Origin: an uncultured Alphaproteobacteria bacterium
Lineage (GTDB): Bacteria > Pseudomonadota > Alphaproteobacteria > Methylaequorales > Methylaequoraceae
Length of the DNA: 64,000 bases
Assembly: GCA_902547955.1 (NCBI GenBank)
Contig: CACCPY010000001.1
Span: 98,407-162,406, forward strand
Direction: 5' to 3'
A model generated the notes under the pieces. That model did not search any database, was not told the origin of the DNA, and saw only the letters and a program-made list of their open reading frames with translations. Of this stretch, positions 1-7,648 are shown in pieces. The first letter of the stretch is position 1. Every line of letters starts with the position of its first letter. Made by a program: the position numbers and the translations under genes.

Positions 1-368
1 GTAGAAAAAAAGAAAACAACCCCAAGACTAACAAGTATATAATTTTCTTTAAAATTTGATTTTAAAAAATTAAAAAAATTTGCATCACTTTCAACAGCAT
101 AAAAATCTTTATCTAATTTTTTTGCAAGCAAGGTTGAATTTCCTGAGCCATATTCCAAATAGCACTTAGACTTTAAAAGTTTATAAAAATAGAAATTAGT
201 TGCTTTCTTTGAACCAAAATTAATATGAGTTGACACATTGTAATTTGGTCTAATGTAACTTTTAAATCTTAAATAGTGATAAGGTATGCTAAAATTTCTA
301 AAAATATAAAAAGGAATTAAAATTATTGAAATAAAGTAGCTATAAAATTGGTAATTTTTTAGAAACAT
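1..368 (-). CDS. Partial methyltransferase-like membrane-anchored protein (C-terminus off window)
   Basis: An open frame runs from an ATG at 366-368 on the minus strand to the window edge, giving 122 residues with no stop, so the C-terminal part lies outside. Residues about 8-24 are hydrophobic (a possible membrane anchor). Around residues 70-95 the segment LEYGSGNSTLLAKKL followed by FYAVESD looks like the glycine-rich SAM-binding motif I and the acidic end of strand 2 of a class I methyltransferase. The target cannot be told from this fragment. It lies just outside the first tRNA-Leu repeat, next to sugar-modifying genes, so a role in surface glycan or lipid modification is a guess. The call rests on one motif only. 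Confidence 0.6.
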   Translation of the reverse strand, partial: MFLKNYQFYSYFISIILIPFYIFRNFSIPYHYLRFKSYIRPNYNVSTHINFGSKKATNFYFYKLLKSKCYLEYGSGNSTLLAKKLDKDFYAVESDANFFNFLKSNFKENYILVSLGVVFFFS

Positions 369-593
369 TTTTTGAATATAAATGCTTAATGTTTAACAAT
401 TATTACAAACTAAAACCTCTGAATAAATCTTCCCATAATTCAGTAAATTTCAAAAGCCTTACTCTCCATTTCATTGCTAAGGTTATTGCTTTCCCATTCA
501 TAGGTATATTTTTAGAGATTTTGAAAAAAAAAGTGTGATAGTAAAGTGTGATAGAAAAAACTTTATGTATTGAAATCAACTACTTACAATCAA

Positions 594-658
594 ACGCAAC
601 TGATTCAAAATCCGTTGAACTTCGGTTCATGTCCGTTCGAGTCGGACTAGGGGTACCA
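594..658 (+). repeat. tRNA-Leu(CAA) 3'-half repeat, copy 1
   Basis: This 65-base segment folds as the 3' half of a leucine tRNA: anticodon arm with loop TTCAAAA (anticodon CAA), long variable arm TGAAC-TTCG-GTTCA, a perfect T arm GTCCG-TTCGAGT-CGGAC, then TAGGGGT plus ACCA. The anticodon stem carries one T-C mismatch. No matching 5' acceptor strand or D arm precedes it, so it is not an intact tRNA gene. Upstream, a stretch shared with copy 3 (ending AATCAACTACTTACAATCAA) extends the repeat. Region 369-593 otherwise holds no gene that I can see. Confidence 0.85.
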
Positions 659-811
659 TTTAGAATCAACGTGAGTAGGAGTTTAAGAATTTATTAAAAA
701 TTTTATTTGATAATATTTACTATTGTTATAGACATTGACACACATTGACACTGTGAACCTTGTTTTTTCTTACAAATTAACTCAGTAAAAAAGATTTATT
801 GATATGATTAA

Positions 812-854
812 TTGAGGGGATTTGTCCCCGGCCTCCGGTACCACAAACCAAGAG
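812..854 (-). pseudogene. tRNA-His 3'-half fragment (degenerate)
   Basis: On the minus strand this segment reads through an anticodon-loop-like TTGTGGT (anticodon GTG), then GGCCGGGGACAAATCCCCTC. It matches the middle part of the fuller tRNA-His-like element at 1576-1652, but the acceptor stem and CCA have been replaced by unrelated sequence. The D arm is absent. It lies between the first tRNA-Leu repeat and the lipoprotein gene. It looks like a decayed tRNA fragment. The alternative, chance similarity, is unlikely given about 20 nearly identical consecutive positions with the second copy. Confidence 0.6.
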
Positions 855-945
855 TTTATAAAGTTTGTATTCAATATATTCAGTTTGGGGTATACTAGGG
901 CTAAAAGTTATTTTTTTAAAATTAGTATTTTTATTGAAATAAAAT

Positions 946-1560
946 ATGAAAAAAATAAAAAAAAATATATTACTTTGCTTCTTATTAGTTTTTATTCAAT
1001 CTTGTTCATCTACTGGCGTCAAAAATTTTTCACAGTTGAGCAATCCTTCATCAACTGAAGCAAATATTTATTTTAAAAGATTAAGTGGCTTTGTATTAAG
1101 TGGAACCCGAGCAATAATAAAGGTTAATGAGCAAACGCTTGGATCTTTATACAATAATGATTTTTTAAAAATTGAGGTACCACCAGGCAATCTAATGTTA
1201 ACTGTAGCAGGTGATCCATTAGCTGGAGTTTTTGGTAGGACTGACATTAATTTAAATCTAAAAGCAGGAGAGAGTTATTATTTTTTAACAGGTGTAAGAT
1301 CAGGTAAAGGACTTGGTATTGTTCTTGGAGGTGTTATTGGTCAAGCCGCTACTGGAGGACCATTTACAATTCAACAGGTTACTAAGAATTCTTTTACTGG
1401 TGGTAATGATATAATAGAAAAAGTTAACACAACTACCACCACCTCTTCTGATGTAAAAGATAAAGTTTCAGAAATAAAAGCACTTCATCAACTTTATGAG
1501 GATAAAATTCTTACTAAAGAAGAATTTGAAAAAGAGAAAAGAAAGATATTAAACAGGTAG
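946..1560 (+). CDS. Lipoprotein with DUF2846-like domain and C-terminal SHOCT-like segment
   Basis: This 204-residue protein begins with a lipoprotein signal: a lysine-rich start, the hydrophobic stretch ILLCFLLVFIQ, and lipobox QSC-SS with Cys20 as the likely lipidated residue. The middle (about 35-145) resembles DUF2846-type domains: a beta-rich segment with VNEQTLGSL, VPPGNLMLTV and a glycine-rich LGIVLGGVIGQAA turn. The end (about 178-204), with LHQLYEDKILTKEEFEKEK, matches the SHOCT short helical motif. It is the only gene between tRNA-Leu repeats 1 and 2, so it reads as a single-gene cassette. No strong ribosome-binding site precedes the ATG. Its function is unknown; location in the outer or inner membrane is inferred from the lipobox. 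Confidence 0.75.
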   Translation: MKKIKKNILLCFLLVFIQSCSSTGVKNFSQLSNPSSTEANIYFKRLSGFVLSGTRAIIKVNEQTLGSLYNNDFLKIEVPPGNLMLTVAGDPLAGVFGRTDINLNLKAGESYYFLTGVRSGKGLGIVLGGVIGQAATGGPFTIQQVTKNSFTGGNDIIEKVNTTTTTSSDVKDKVSEIKALHQLYEDKILTKEEFEKEKRKILNR

Positions 1561-1575
1561 ATTAAATAATTTTAG

Positions 1576-1652
1576 TGGGGTGGCTGAGGGGATTTGAACA
1601 CCCGGCCTTCGGTACCACAAACCAGCGCTCTAAGCAAGTGAGCTTTAGCCAC
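1576..1652 (-). pseudogene. tRNA-His(GTG)-like element, near full length but degenerate
   Basis: The minus strand gives a 77-base cloverleaf. The acceptor GTGGCTA pairs with CAGCCAC except at the seventh position. The D stem is GCTC/GAGC, the anticodon loop TTGTGGT (GTG), and the T loop TTCAAAT; the element ends CCCCA. Mismatches in the acceptor, anticodon and T stems, and loss of the usual GG in the D loop, argue that it is a pseudogene. A functional but diverged tRNA-His cannot be fully excluded. It sits between the lipoprotein gene and tRNA-Leu repeat 2, facing the opposite way. Confidence 0.65.
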
Positions 1653-1697
1653 AATTTTTAGTAATACTTAAACATTCTTAGAGATTTTGAAAAAAAA

Positions 1698-1724
1698 CAT
1701 TGACACCATTTTAGAAAGTCAATG
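1698..1724. other. Inverted repeat upstream of tRNA-Leu repeat copy 2
   Basis: CATTGAC at 1698-1704 pairs perfectly with GTCAATG at 1718-1724 around a 13-base loop containing ATTTTAGAAA. The equivalent place before copy 5 (5007-5031) has ATTGA and TCAAT flanking nearly the same loop, so the hairpin is kept in both copies even though the outer bases differ. Its role is unknown. It could be part of a recombination site or a transcribed structure. Confidence 0.5.
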
Positions 1725-1745
1725 TAATCAAGGGTTTTAGACCCA

Positions 1746-1810
1746 ACGCAACTGATTCAAAATCCGTTGAACTTCGGTTCATGTCCGTTCGAGTCGGACT
1801 AGGGGTACCA
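1746..1810 (+). repeat. tRNA-Leu(CAA) 3'-half repeat, copy 2
   Basis: The sequence is identical to copy 1 over the whole 65 bases, from ACGCAACTGATTC to GGGGTACCA, with the same anticodon loop, UUCG-capped variable arm and T arm. The upstream flank differs from copy 1 and instead matches copy 5 (GGTTTTAGACCCA and a small hairpin), so there are two upstream subfamilies. It separates the lipoprotein cassette from the FAD oxidoreductase cassette. Confidence 0.85.
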
Positions 1811-1869
1811 TTTAAGCAATATCATATGAAATTTTACAAACCTAGTGATATTTAATGTGATAATATGAA

Positions 1870-1916
1870 TGGGGTGACTAAGGAGATTTGAACACTCCCG
1901 CATTCGGATTGGCATG
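1870..1916 (-). pseudogene. tRNA 3'-end fragment, tRNA-His-like
   Basis: On the minus strand this reads GTGTTCAAATCTCCTTAGTCACCCCA at its 3' end, which differs at only a few positions from the end of the tRNA-His-like element at 1576. The 5' part of a tRNA is missing. It lies 60 bases after tRNA-Leu repeat 2 and just before the FAD oxidoreductase gene. I read it as a third tRNA-His remnant, less certain than the other two because the anticodon region is no longer recognisable. Confidence 0.5.
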
Positions 1917-1941
1917 GTTTTTTTACAATATAAAATAGAAA

Positions 1942-2919
1942 ATGAATAAAAAAATAGCTGTAATAGGTGCCGGTTTGGCAGGAATCACTTTTGCCTGCAT
2001 AATGAAAGATAAATTTAATGTAAAAATCTTTGAAAAATCACGTGGAGTTGGTGGAAGAATGTCAACCAGAAAAGAATCTCCTTTTATTTTTGATCATGGA
2101 GCTCAATTTTTCAAAATTAAAACAACTGAATGTAAAAAATTTTTCTCACAATTGTTTACACAGGAAATTATTCGACCTTGGAGTTTTAGACTTGCATATT
2201 TTGAAGGAAATCATTTAAGAAAAATTAAAATAATCAAAAATGCTGATAAATTTTATGTTGGTGTTCCAAACATGGATTCCATTTTAAAATATATCTCTAG
2301 AGATTGTAATTTGATTTTAGATACAAAAATTGAAAGAATTAAACGGAAAAATGATAAATGGGAACTTTATGACCAATATAAAAAACCTCACGGAATGTAT
2401 GATTGGATTATATTAAGTCTTCCTGCTGAGCAATCTCTTGATCTAATTTCAGAAAAAACTTCCTTTTATCCAAATGTAAAAAAAATCAAAATGAAAGGGT
2501 GCTATTCTTTGATGGTTGGAATGGATAAATCATTGCAATTAGATTTTGATGCAGCATTTATCGAAAACAAAGATATTGCATGGTTAGCTCTAAATAACTC
2601 AAAACCGTCTAGGATGAGAAATCATTGTTTGGTAATTAACTCTTCATACAAGTACGCTTCTAAAAATATCAACACTCCAAAAGATAAAGTTTTAGAACAT
2701 TTGTTAAATATATCTAGTAACTTAATAAATTATGATTTATTTAAATCATCTATGATAAAAATTCATCAATGGAGGCATGTCGAAGCTGAATGTTCTCCAA
2801 AAGAAAATTATTTTATTGATCATGATAATAAAATTGCCGTTTGCGGTGATTGGTTAATTAATAGCAGAGTCGAAGGTGCATTCTTAAGTGCGAACGAACT
2901 CTCCAAAGAGATTGCTTAA
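1942..2919 (+). CDS. NAD/FAD-dependent oxidoreductase, renalase-like (COG3380 type)
   Basis: The 325-residue protein starts with a Rossmann FAD-binding motif, VIGAGLAGITFAC (residues 7-19), followed by FEKSRGVGGRMSTR (about 30-43) and FDHGAQFFK. That combination is typical of the renalase-like amine oxidase family. Near the end, IAVCGDWLINSRVEGAFLS matches the second FAD-contact motif of this family (GD followed by the VEGA helix). The family oxidises amines or reduced nicotinamide isomers; the substrate here is unknown. No signal peptide is seen, so it should be cytosolic. It is the only gene between tRNA-Leu repeats 2 and 3. The ATG at 1942 is the only sensible start because it precedes the Rossmann motif directly. 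Confidence 0.85.
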   Translation: MNKKIAVIGAGLAGITFACIMKDKFNVKIFEKSRGVGGRMSTRKESPFIFDHGAQFFKIKTTECKKFFSQLFTQEIIRPWSFRLAYFEGNHLRKIKIIKNADKFYVGVPNMDSILKYISRDCNLILDTKIERIKRKNDKWELYDQYKKPHGMYDWIILSLPAEQSLDLISEKTSFYPNVKKIKMKGCYSLMVGMDKSLQLDFDAAFIENKDIAWLALNNSKPSRMRNHCLVINSSYKYASKNINTPKDKVLEHLLNISSNLINYDLFKSSMIKIHQWRHVEAECSPKENYFIDHDNKIAVCGDWLINSRVEGAFLSANELSKEIA

Positions 2920-3095
2920 TATTTTTTTAATCTAATAGACATTTCAATTTTTATAGGGATTAAAAAACTTACTCAGAATAGGTGTAAAAATAATAGAAAA
3001 TATTGATGAGAATATAATTATCGGGATATTCTTAGAAATTTTGAAAAAAAAGTTTGAGAGAAAAAACAATTTTCAAATCAACTACTTACAATCAA

Positions 3096-3160
3096 ACGCA
3101 ACTGATTCAAAATCCGTTGAACTTTGGTTCATGTCCGTTGGAGTCGGACTAGGGGAACCA
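3096..3160 (+). repeat. tRNA-Leu(CAA) 3'-half repeat, copy 3
   Basis: This copy differs from copies 1 and 2 at three places: TTTGG for TTCGG in the variable arm, GTTGGAG for GTTCGAG in the T loop, and GGGGAACCA at the end. The upstream 25 bases (AATCAACTACTTACAATCAA) match copy 1, as does TTAGAAATTTTGAAAAAAAA further up. It separates the FAD oxidoreductase gene from the convergent oxygenase gene. Confidence 0.85.
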
Positions 3161-3182
3161 ACTATCTAAAAAAAATATAGGT

Positions 3183-3926
3183 TTAAATATCCTGACAAAT
3201 CTTCCATTTTAAAGGGTTGCCTTGATTGAAATAACAAATACTTTGATCATATTTGTCATCATTTTTTTCAGTTATTGATTTATAAAGTACGATATTACCT
3301 GCCACTGTTCTTCTCTCACCATCACATAAAAAAGGGTAGACCATATGGTTAAGCCAATTTGGAAAAATCAAAAAATGTCCAACTTTTGGTACATAAACTT
3401 TTGAATTAAGAGGTTTAAAATCAAAGAAGTTTCCAGAACTGTTTCCAACAAATGTAGTACATCCATTATATTGTCCTGATACTGAATACCAATTACTTGC
3501 TCTTGTATTTCTCATTTTTTCGGGAACTTTTGTCCAAAAAATAAATGACAGTCCAGTTTCTCCGGTTGCATGACAGTGCATTGGATTATAATCGCCAGAA
3601 AATTGATGAACCGACCACAAACCAGTACATTTTGCTCCTGTATATATATTTTTAAAGCCAGCCTTAGTGAAAAACTCAGAAGTATATTTTTCTGCCATAA
3701 TCTCTCCAAGTTTATGAACTTGATCAAAAATTTTTATCTTTCTATTTAAGATGAGTTGCTCACCCTTTTTTATTTGTCCAACTAATGTATCGGATGCAGA
3801 GGTTTTATTTTTATTCAAACGTAACTCATCTATTTTTTTATTAAGGGCGTCAATAAAAATTTTATCAATATTAGACTCCATTATAATGAAATCGGCACAA
3901 GATGCAGTTTTTGGATTTGTATACAC
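3183..3926 (-). CDS. Putative 2OG-Fe(II) oxygenase-like protein
   Basis: This 247-residue soluble protein has a cupin-like core. NPMHCHATGETGLSFIFW (about 115-132) gives candidate metal-binding histidines, HFLIFPNWLNHMVYPF (about 183-198) gives the distal histidine, and ERRTVAGNI (about 203-211) supplies the arginine that usually binds 2-oxoglutarate. This order matches the putative 2OG-Fe(II) oxygenase family that hydroxylates small molecules or proteins. The substrate is unknown. An internal ATG at 3881 (MESNIDK) is an alternative start. It is the only gene between tRNA-Leu repeats 3 and 4, and the only cassette gene transcribed against the repeat orientation. Confidence 0.65.
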   Translation of the reverse strand: MYTNPKTASCADFIIMESNIDKIFIDALNKKIDELRLNKNKTSASDTLVGQIKKGEQLILNRKIKIFDQVHKLGEIMAEKYTSEFFTKAGFKNIYTGAKCTGLWSVHQFSGDYNPMHCHATGETGLSFIFWTKVPEKMRNTRASNWYSVSGQYNGCTTFVGNSSGNFFDFKPLNSKVYVPKVGHFLIFPNWLNHMVYPFLCDGERRTVAGNIVLYKSITEKNDDKYDQSICYFNQGNPLKWKICQDI

Positions 3927-4020
3927 ATAACAACATTTGCAACTCTCATACCATTTCTAAGGTGATTACTTTAACATTGATACAAACAATAAAAGTCAGT
4001 TTAATAAAGTGCCATAGAAC

Positions 4021-4087
4021 CAACACAATGGATTCAAAATCCGGTGAACCCCGGTTCATATCCGTTCGAGTCAGATTAGAGGCATCA
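4021..4087 (+). repeat. tRNA-Leu 3'-half repeat, copy 4 (diverged)
   Basis: The anticodon loop TTCAAAA and the T-loop TTCGAGT are kept, and the variable arm GTGAACCCCGGTTCATAT still pairs. The acceptor end is decayed to TTAGAGGCATCA, where CCA should be. The anticodon stem GGA/TCC is better paired than in the other copies. It lies between the oxygenase gene and the methyltransferase gene. About 65 bases upstream, 3942-3974 resembles 461-494 upstream of copy 1 (ACTCTC, then CTAAGGT and ATT), so the flank may also be repeated. Confidence 0.75.
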
Positions 4088-4163
4088 TTTTAAGGTTTTC
4101 ATAAATAAAGAATTTAACATAAGTTTTATTGTAGTTTCACAATTCCTTTTGTAAGCTTAGATT

Positions 4164-4949
4164 ATGGTAAAGACATATTCAGCAATTCCAGGAATGCGTG
4201 AGTACAGGGATTTTGTAAATCTATGTTTAAATAATGAAGAGTTTTTTAAAAAATTTAAACAAAATAATATTTATAAGCATATTTTAGAACACGTATCTCA
4301 AGAAATTGGTTCTGAATATTTAAAAATAATCAAAAAACAAACGCCTTCCATAATAAAAAAAATTGATAAAGTAAAAATTAATGATTTAGTAGGTGGTTCA
4401 AACTTAGTTGATTACAAAGATGTTGGATATATAAGTCCTTCTTCTTTGAGATATGCAAAAGTTTTATCTGACATATTAGTGTTATTTAGGAAAAAAAAAT
4501 TTAAAAAAATTGCTGAAATTGGTACTGGATATGGCGGGCAATTTTTGATTTTAGATCAATTTTTAGATTTCTCAGATTACTATTTTTTTGATTTAAAAGA
4601 AGTGCTACTTTTTTGTGAGAAATATCTTGATAATTATTTAATAAGAAACTCTTTTAAAACTTTACATATAAATAATTATAACGGGGAAGAAAAATTTGAT
4701 TTGGTAATCAGCAACTATGCCTTTTCGGAATTACCTAGCGAGCTTCAACGAATATATTTAAGAAAAGTTATAAAACTATCAAAAAGGGGATATTTAACCA
4801 TGAATTCCGGCAAGAAAAATTCTATTTTCCAAGGTGATTATTTATCTCTAGATCAAATTAAAAAGGAGATACCTTTTATAAAGATTAATAATGAAACCCC
4901 TAAAGATTTTGTTCATCAAGGAAACTATGTTATCAGTTGGGAAAAATAA
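4164..4949 (+). CDS. Putative sugar O-methyltransferase
   Basis: The 261-residue protein has an N-terminal helical part and a class I methyltransferase core. IAEIGTGYGGQFLILDQF (about 116-133) is the SAM-binding glycine loop, DYYFFDLKE gives the acidic residue after strand 2, and FDLVISNYAFSELPSELQ (about 180-197) is motif IV. The pattern EIGTGYGGQ with NYAFSEL is characteristic of the putative sugar O-methyltransferase family found in polysaccharide clusters. It would methylate a hydroxyl on a glycan or nucleotide sugar using SAM. It is the single gene between tRNA-Leu repeats 4 and 5. The partial methyltransferase at the window start is another modifying enzyme in the same region. Confidence 0.75.
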   Translation: MVKTYSAIPGMREYRDFVNLCLNNEEFFKKFKQNNIYKHILEHVSQEIGSEYLKIIKKQTPSIIKKIDKVKINDLVGGSNLVDYKDVGYISPSSLRYAKVLSDILVLFRKKKFKKIAEIGTGYGGQFLILDQFLDFSDYYFFDLKEVLLFCEKYLDNYLIRNSFKTLHINNYNGEEKFDLVISNYAFSELPSELQRIYLRKVIKLSKRGYLTMNSGKKNSIFQGDYLSLDQIKKEIPFIKINNETPKDFVHQGNYVISWEK

Positions 4950-5053
4950 TTTAATAACCTAAATATTTGAAATTGAAAAAGTATGAGAGTCAATCTGAAA
5001 AAAAATATTGATTTCATTTTAGAAACTCAATGAAGTCAAAGGTTTTAAACCCA

Positions 5054-5118
5054 ACGCAACTGATTCAAAATTTGTTGAACTTAGATTTATGTCTTTTCAA
5101 GTCGGACTAAGGGTACCA
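5054..5118 (+). repeat. tRNA-Leu(CAA) 3'-half repeat, copy 5
   Basis: Aligned with copies 1 and 2, this copy keeps ACGCAACTGATTCAAAAT and ends GGGTACCA, but carries C-to-T and G-to-A changes in the variable arm (TTGAACTTAGATTTAT) and T arm (GTCTTTTCAAGTCGGAC). The upstream flank GGTTTTAAACCCA and hairpin match copy 2. It separates the methyltransferase cassette from the carbamoyltransferase module. The surrounding gap 4950-5222 contains no other gene that I can see. Confidence 0.8.
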
Positions 5119-5222
5119 TTAACCTAAAAAAATAAAAATATTACTAATTAACAAATTTTTTCTTATGTTTTTATATTAAACATTTTAAAACTCGTTAAAA
5201 TCAGTATTAGAGATGCACTACG

Positions 5223-5633
5223 ATGAAAATTATTAAGGACAAGTCAGAATTAAAACTACCTAGTAATAAAAAATTCGGTTTTTTTTTTAGTGTAATTTTT
5301 TTACTTATATCTTCTTATTATTTATATTTGAACGAAATAATTATCGCACTAATTTTAGGCTTTATTTCTGTTTTATTCTTCTTTGTTTCACTTCTCAAAG
5401 CAGGATTACTTCTTCCCTTTAATATTGTTTGGATGAAGTTCGGTATTTTACTAGGTAAACTTATAAGTCCCATAGTTCTTGGTACTATATTTTTCTTTAT
5501 GTTCACACCTGTTGCTGTTATTATGCGCCTTGTCGGCAGAGATGAATTGCGTTTGCGTCTTAATTTTCAAGATAGTTATTGGATCAAGCGTAAGTCTTCG
5601 ATAAATAAAGCTTCTTTTAAACGTCAATTTTGA
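5223..5633 (+). CDS. SxtJ-family small membrane protein
   Basis: This 136-residue protein has a basic N-terminus and three to four hydrophobic segments (about 17-33, 38-56, 62-84 and 85-100). The stretch VWMKFGILLGKLISPIVLG followed by the polar tail LRLNFQDSYWIKR is the signature I associate with SxtJ-like proteins. These occur next to NodU-type carbamoyltransferases. The next genes encode a 50-residue DUF5989 peptide and such a carbamoyltransferase, which supports the assignment. Its biochemical role is not established. It probably anchors or organises the carbamoylation machinery at the inner membrane. Confidence 0.7.
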   Translation: MKIIKDKSELKLPSNKKFGFFFSVIFLLISSYYLYLNEIIIALILGFISVLFFFVSLLKAGLLLPFNIVWMKFGILLGKLISPIVLGTIFFFMFTPVAVIMRLVGRDELRLRLNFQDSYWIKRKSSINKASFKRQF

Positions 5634-5643
5634 TTAAGGGAAT

Positions 5644-5796
5644 ATGATTGATTTACTAAAAGAATTATTTACTTTTCTCAAAGTTCGTAAAAAACTTTGG
5701 TTAGCACCGATTATTTTGGTAATGATAATTTTGGGCGGACTACTTATAATGGCTCAAGGCTCAGTTATTGCGCCATTTATTTACACATTATTTTAA
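5644..5796 (+). CDS. DUF5989-family small membrane peptide
   Basis: A 50-codon ORF starts at ATG 5644, 10 bases after the SxtJ-like gene and 13 bases before the carbamoyltransferase start. The product begins MIDLLKELFTFLKVRKKLWL and continues with a hydrophobic helix of about 20 residues ending MAQGSVIAPFIYTLF. This amphipathic front, the KKLWLAP turn and a single membrane span fit DUF5989 peptides, which are regularly found between SxtJ-like and carbamoyltransferase genes. The TAA is followed by AAGGAAA, which can serve as the ribosome-binding site of the next gene. Tight spacing indicates one operon. Its function is unknown. Confidence 0.75.
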   Translation: MIDLLKELFTFLKVRKKLWLAPIILVMIILGGLLIMAQGSVIAPFIYTLF

Positions 5797-5809
5797 AGGA
5801 AATATTCGA

Positions 5810-7648
5810 ATGAACATTTTGGGCATATCGGCCTATTATCATGATAGTGCTGCTTGTTTATTAAAAAATGGAGAAATTATAGCAGCTGCACAAGAGGAAA
5901 GATTTACAAGGAAAAAACATGATTCAAATTTTCCTACTCACGCTATCAATTACTGTCTCAAAGAAGCACAAATAGTTGCTAGTGAAATCGATAATGTCGT
6001 TTTTTATGAAAAACCTTTTGTTAAATTTGAAAGATTGCTTGAAACGTATTTAGCTTTTGCCCCTAGAGGATTTTTAAGTTTTATTAAAGCTATGCCATTA
6101 TGGGTAAAATACAAACTTTTTCAAAAATCTTTGATTATTAAGGAACTTCAAAACACATTATCCCCAAAAGTAAATTGGAAAGATCGCTTACTTTTTTCTG
6201 AACATCACTTATCACACGCAGCTAGTGCTTTTTATCCATCTCCTTTTAAAAGAGCAGCTGTTCTCACACTCGATGGTGTTGGCGAGTGGACCACAACTTC
6301 TTTAGCGGTTGGTAAAGATAGAGATTTAAAGGTTATTAAGGAGATCCATTTTCCTCATTCACTTGGTCTTCTTTATTCAGCTTTTACTTATTACACTGGG
6401 TTTAAAGTAAATTCTGGGGAATACAAAGTCATGGGTTTAGCTCCCTACGGTAAGCCAAAATATACAAAATTAATTAAAGAAAAACTAATTACAATTGCCA
6501 GTGATGGAAGCTTTAAGATGGATATGAGTTATTTTAATTTTGCAACTGGTTTAACTATGACAAATAATAAATTCAATAAATTATTTGGAGGCCCCCCAAG
6601 ATTACCAGAGACCAAATTGACACAACGAGATATGGATTTGGCTGCTTCTATTCAAAAAGTTACTGAAGACATTATCTTAAGGATTGCAAAAAATATAGCT
6701 AGAGAAACTGGGGAACGTAATTTGTGTTTGGCGGGAGGTGTTGCTTTAAACTGTGTTGCAAATGGGATTCTTCTTAGAGAAAAAATATTTGAAAATATTT
6801 GGATACAACCAGCAGCAGGTGATGCAGGTGGAGCATTGGGTGCAGCATTAACTGTATGGCACATGAATCAAAATGGAGAAAGAAATTTAAAAAAAAACCC
6901 AGATTCAATGAAGGGTTCATATCTTGGGCCAGAGTTCTCCGATAGTGAAATAAAAAATCAACTTAAATCGTGTGGAGCTGTTTTTAAAAAATTTAAAAAA
7001 GATGATTTGATTGATAGTGTTGTATCCGCTCTTGTAAAAAAAAAAGCGGTCGGATGGATGCAGGGCCGTATGGAATTTGGTCCCAGAGCTTTAGGTGCTA
7101 GAAGTATTATTGCTGATCCGAGACATTCAGAAATGCAAAGGCAACTTAATTTAAAAGTCAAGTATCGCGAAAGTTTTCGACCTTTTGCACCTAGTGTTCT
7201 TAGCGAGCATGTATCAGAGTGGTTTGAACTTGACGAAAATAGTCCTTACATGCTTATAGTTGCTGGCGTTAAAAAACAAAAGCTTCGCAAAATGACAACG
7301 AGAGAGGAAAATTTATTTGGTATAGAAAAACTAAATATAAAACGTTCAAGTATACCTGCTATTACACACGTGGATTATTCTGCACGCATTCAAACTGTTC
7401 ATAAAAATTTAAATCCTTTTTTTCATGCTTTGATTTCTGGGTTCAAAGAAAAAACAGGATGTCCTTTAATTATTAATACTTCATTCAACATACGTGGCGA
7501 GCCAATTGTTTGTTCACCAAAAGACGCTTTTAAATGTTTTATGGGGACAAATCTTGACTTATTAGCTATTGGAACATACTTGTTGTTTAAAGAAGATCAA
7601 CATGAATATTTGAAAGAAAACTATAGAGACAAATACACACTAGACTAA
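5810..7648 (+). CDS. NodU/TobZ-family carbamoyltransferase
   Basis: From the ATG at 5810 the product has 612 residues, the normal size for this family. It opens with NILGISAYYHDSAACLL, the conserved metal- and nucleotide-binding start. It continues with HHLSHAASAFYPSPF (about 135-150), LTLDGVGEWTT, VNSGEYKVMGLAPYG, LAGGVALNCVANG (about 310), PAAGDAGGALGAA and FGPRALGARSII, all hallmarks of the Kae1-like and C-terminal carbamoyltransferase domains. These enzymes use carbamoyl phosphate and ATP to carbamoylate hydroxyl groups on sugars or secondary metabolites. An upstream in-frame ATG at 5768 would overlap the DUF5989 gene. AAGGAAA at 5796-5802 supports the 5810 start. With its neighbours it probably decorates a surface glycan. 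Confidence 0.9.
   Translation: MNILGISAYYHDSAACLLKNGEIIAAAQEERFTRKKHDSNFPTHAINYCLKEAQIVASEIDNVVFYEKPFVKFERLLETYLAFAPRGFLSFIKAMPLWVKYKLFQKSLIIKELQNTLSPKVNWKDRLLFSEHHLSHAASAFYPSPFKRAAVLTLDGVGEWTTTSLAVGKDRDLKVIKEIHFPHSLGLLYSAFTYYTGFKVNSGEYKVMGLAPYGKPKYTKLIKEKLITIASDGSFKMDMSYFNFATGLTMTNNKFNKLFGGPPRLPETKLTQRDMDLAASIQKVTEDIILRIAKNIARETGERNLCLAGGVALNCVANGILLREKIFENIWIQPAAGDAGGALGAALTVWHMNQNGERNLKKNPDSMKGSYLGPEFSDSEIKNQLKSCGAVFKKFKKDDLIDSVVSALVKKKAVGWMQGRMEFGPRALGARSIIADPRHSEMQRQLNLKVKYRESFRPFAPSVLSEHVSEWFELDENSPYMLIVAGVKKQKLRKMTTREENLFGIEKLNIKRSSIPAITHVDYSARIQTVHKNLNPFFHALISGFKEKTGCPLIINTSFNIRGEPIVCSPKDAFKCFMGTNLDLLAIGTYLLFKEDQHEYLKENYRDKYTLD

Noticed and set aside
822..1058. Open frame of 78 codons overlapping the lipoprotein start
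   Set aside because: It begins inside the tRNA-His fragment and runs in another frame through the lipoprotein signal sequence. Its product has no coherent domain.
594..5118. The tRNA-Leu repeats as functional tRNA genes
   Set aside because: No copy has a 5' acceptor strand or D arm that pairs with the AGGGGTACCA end within 100 bases upstream, so a full cloverleaf cannot form.
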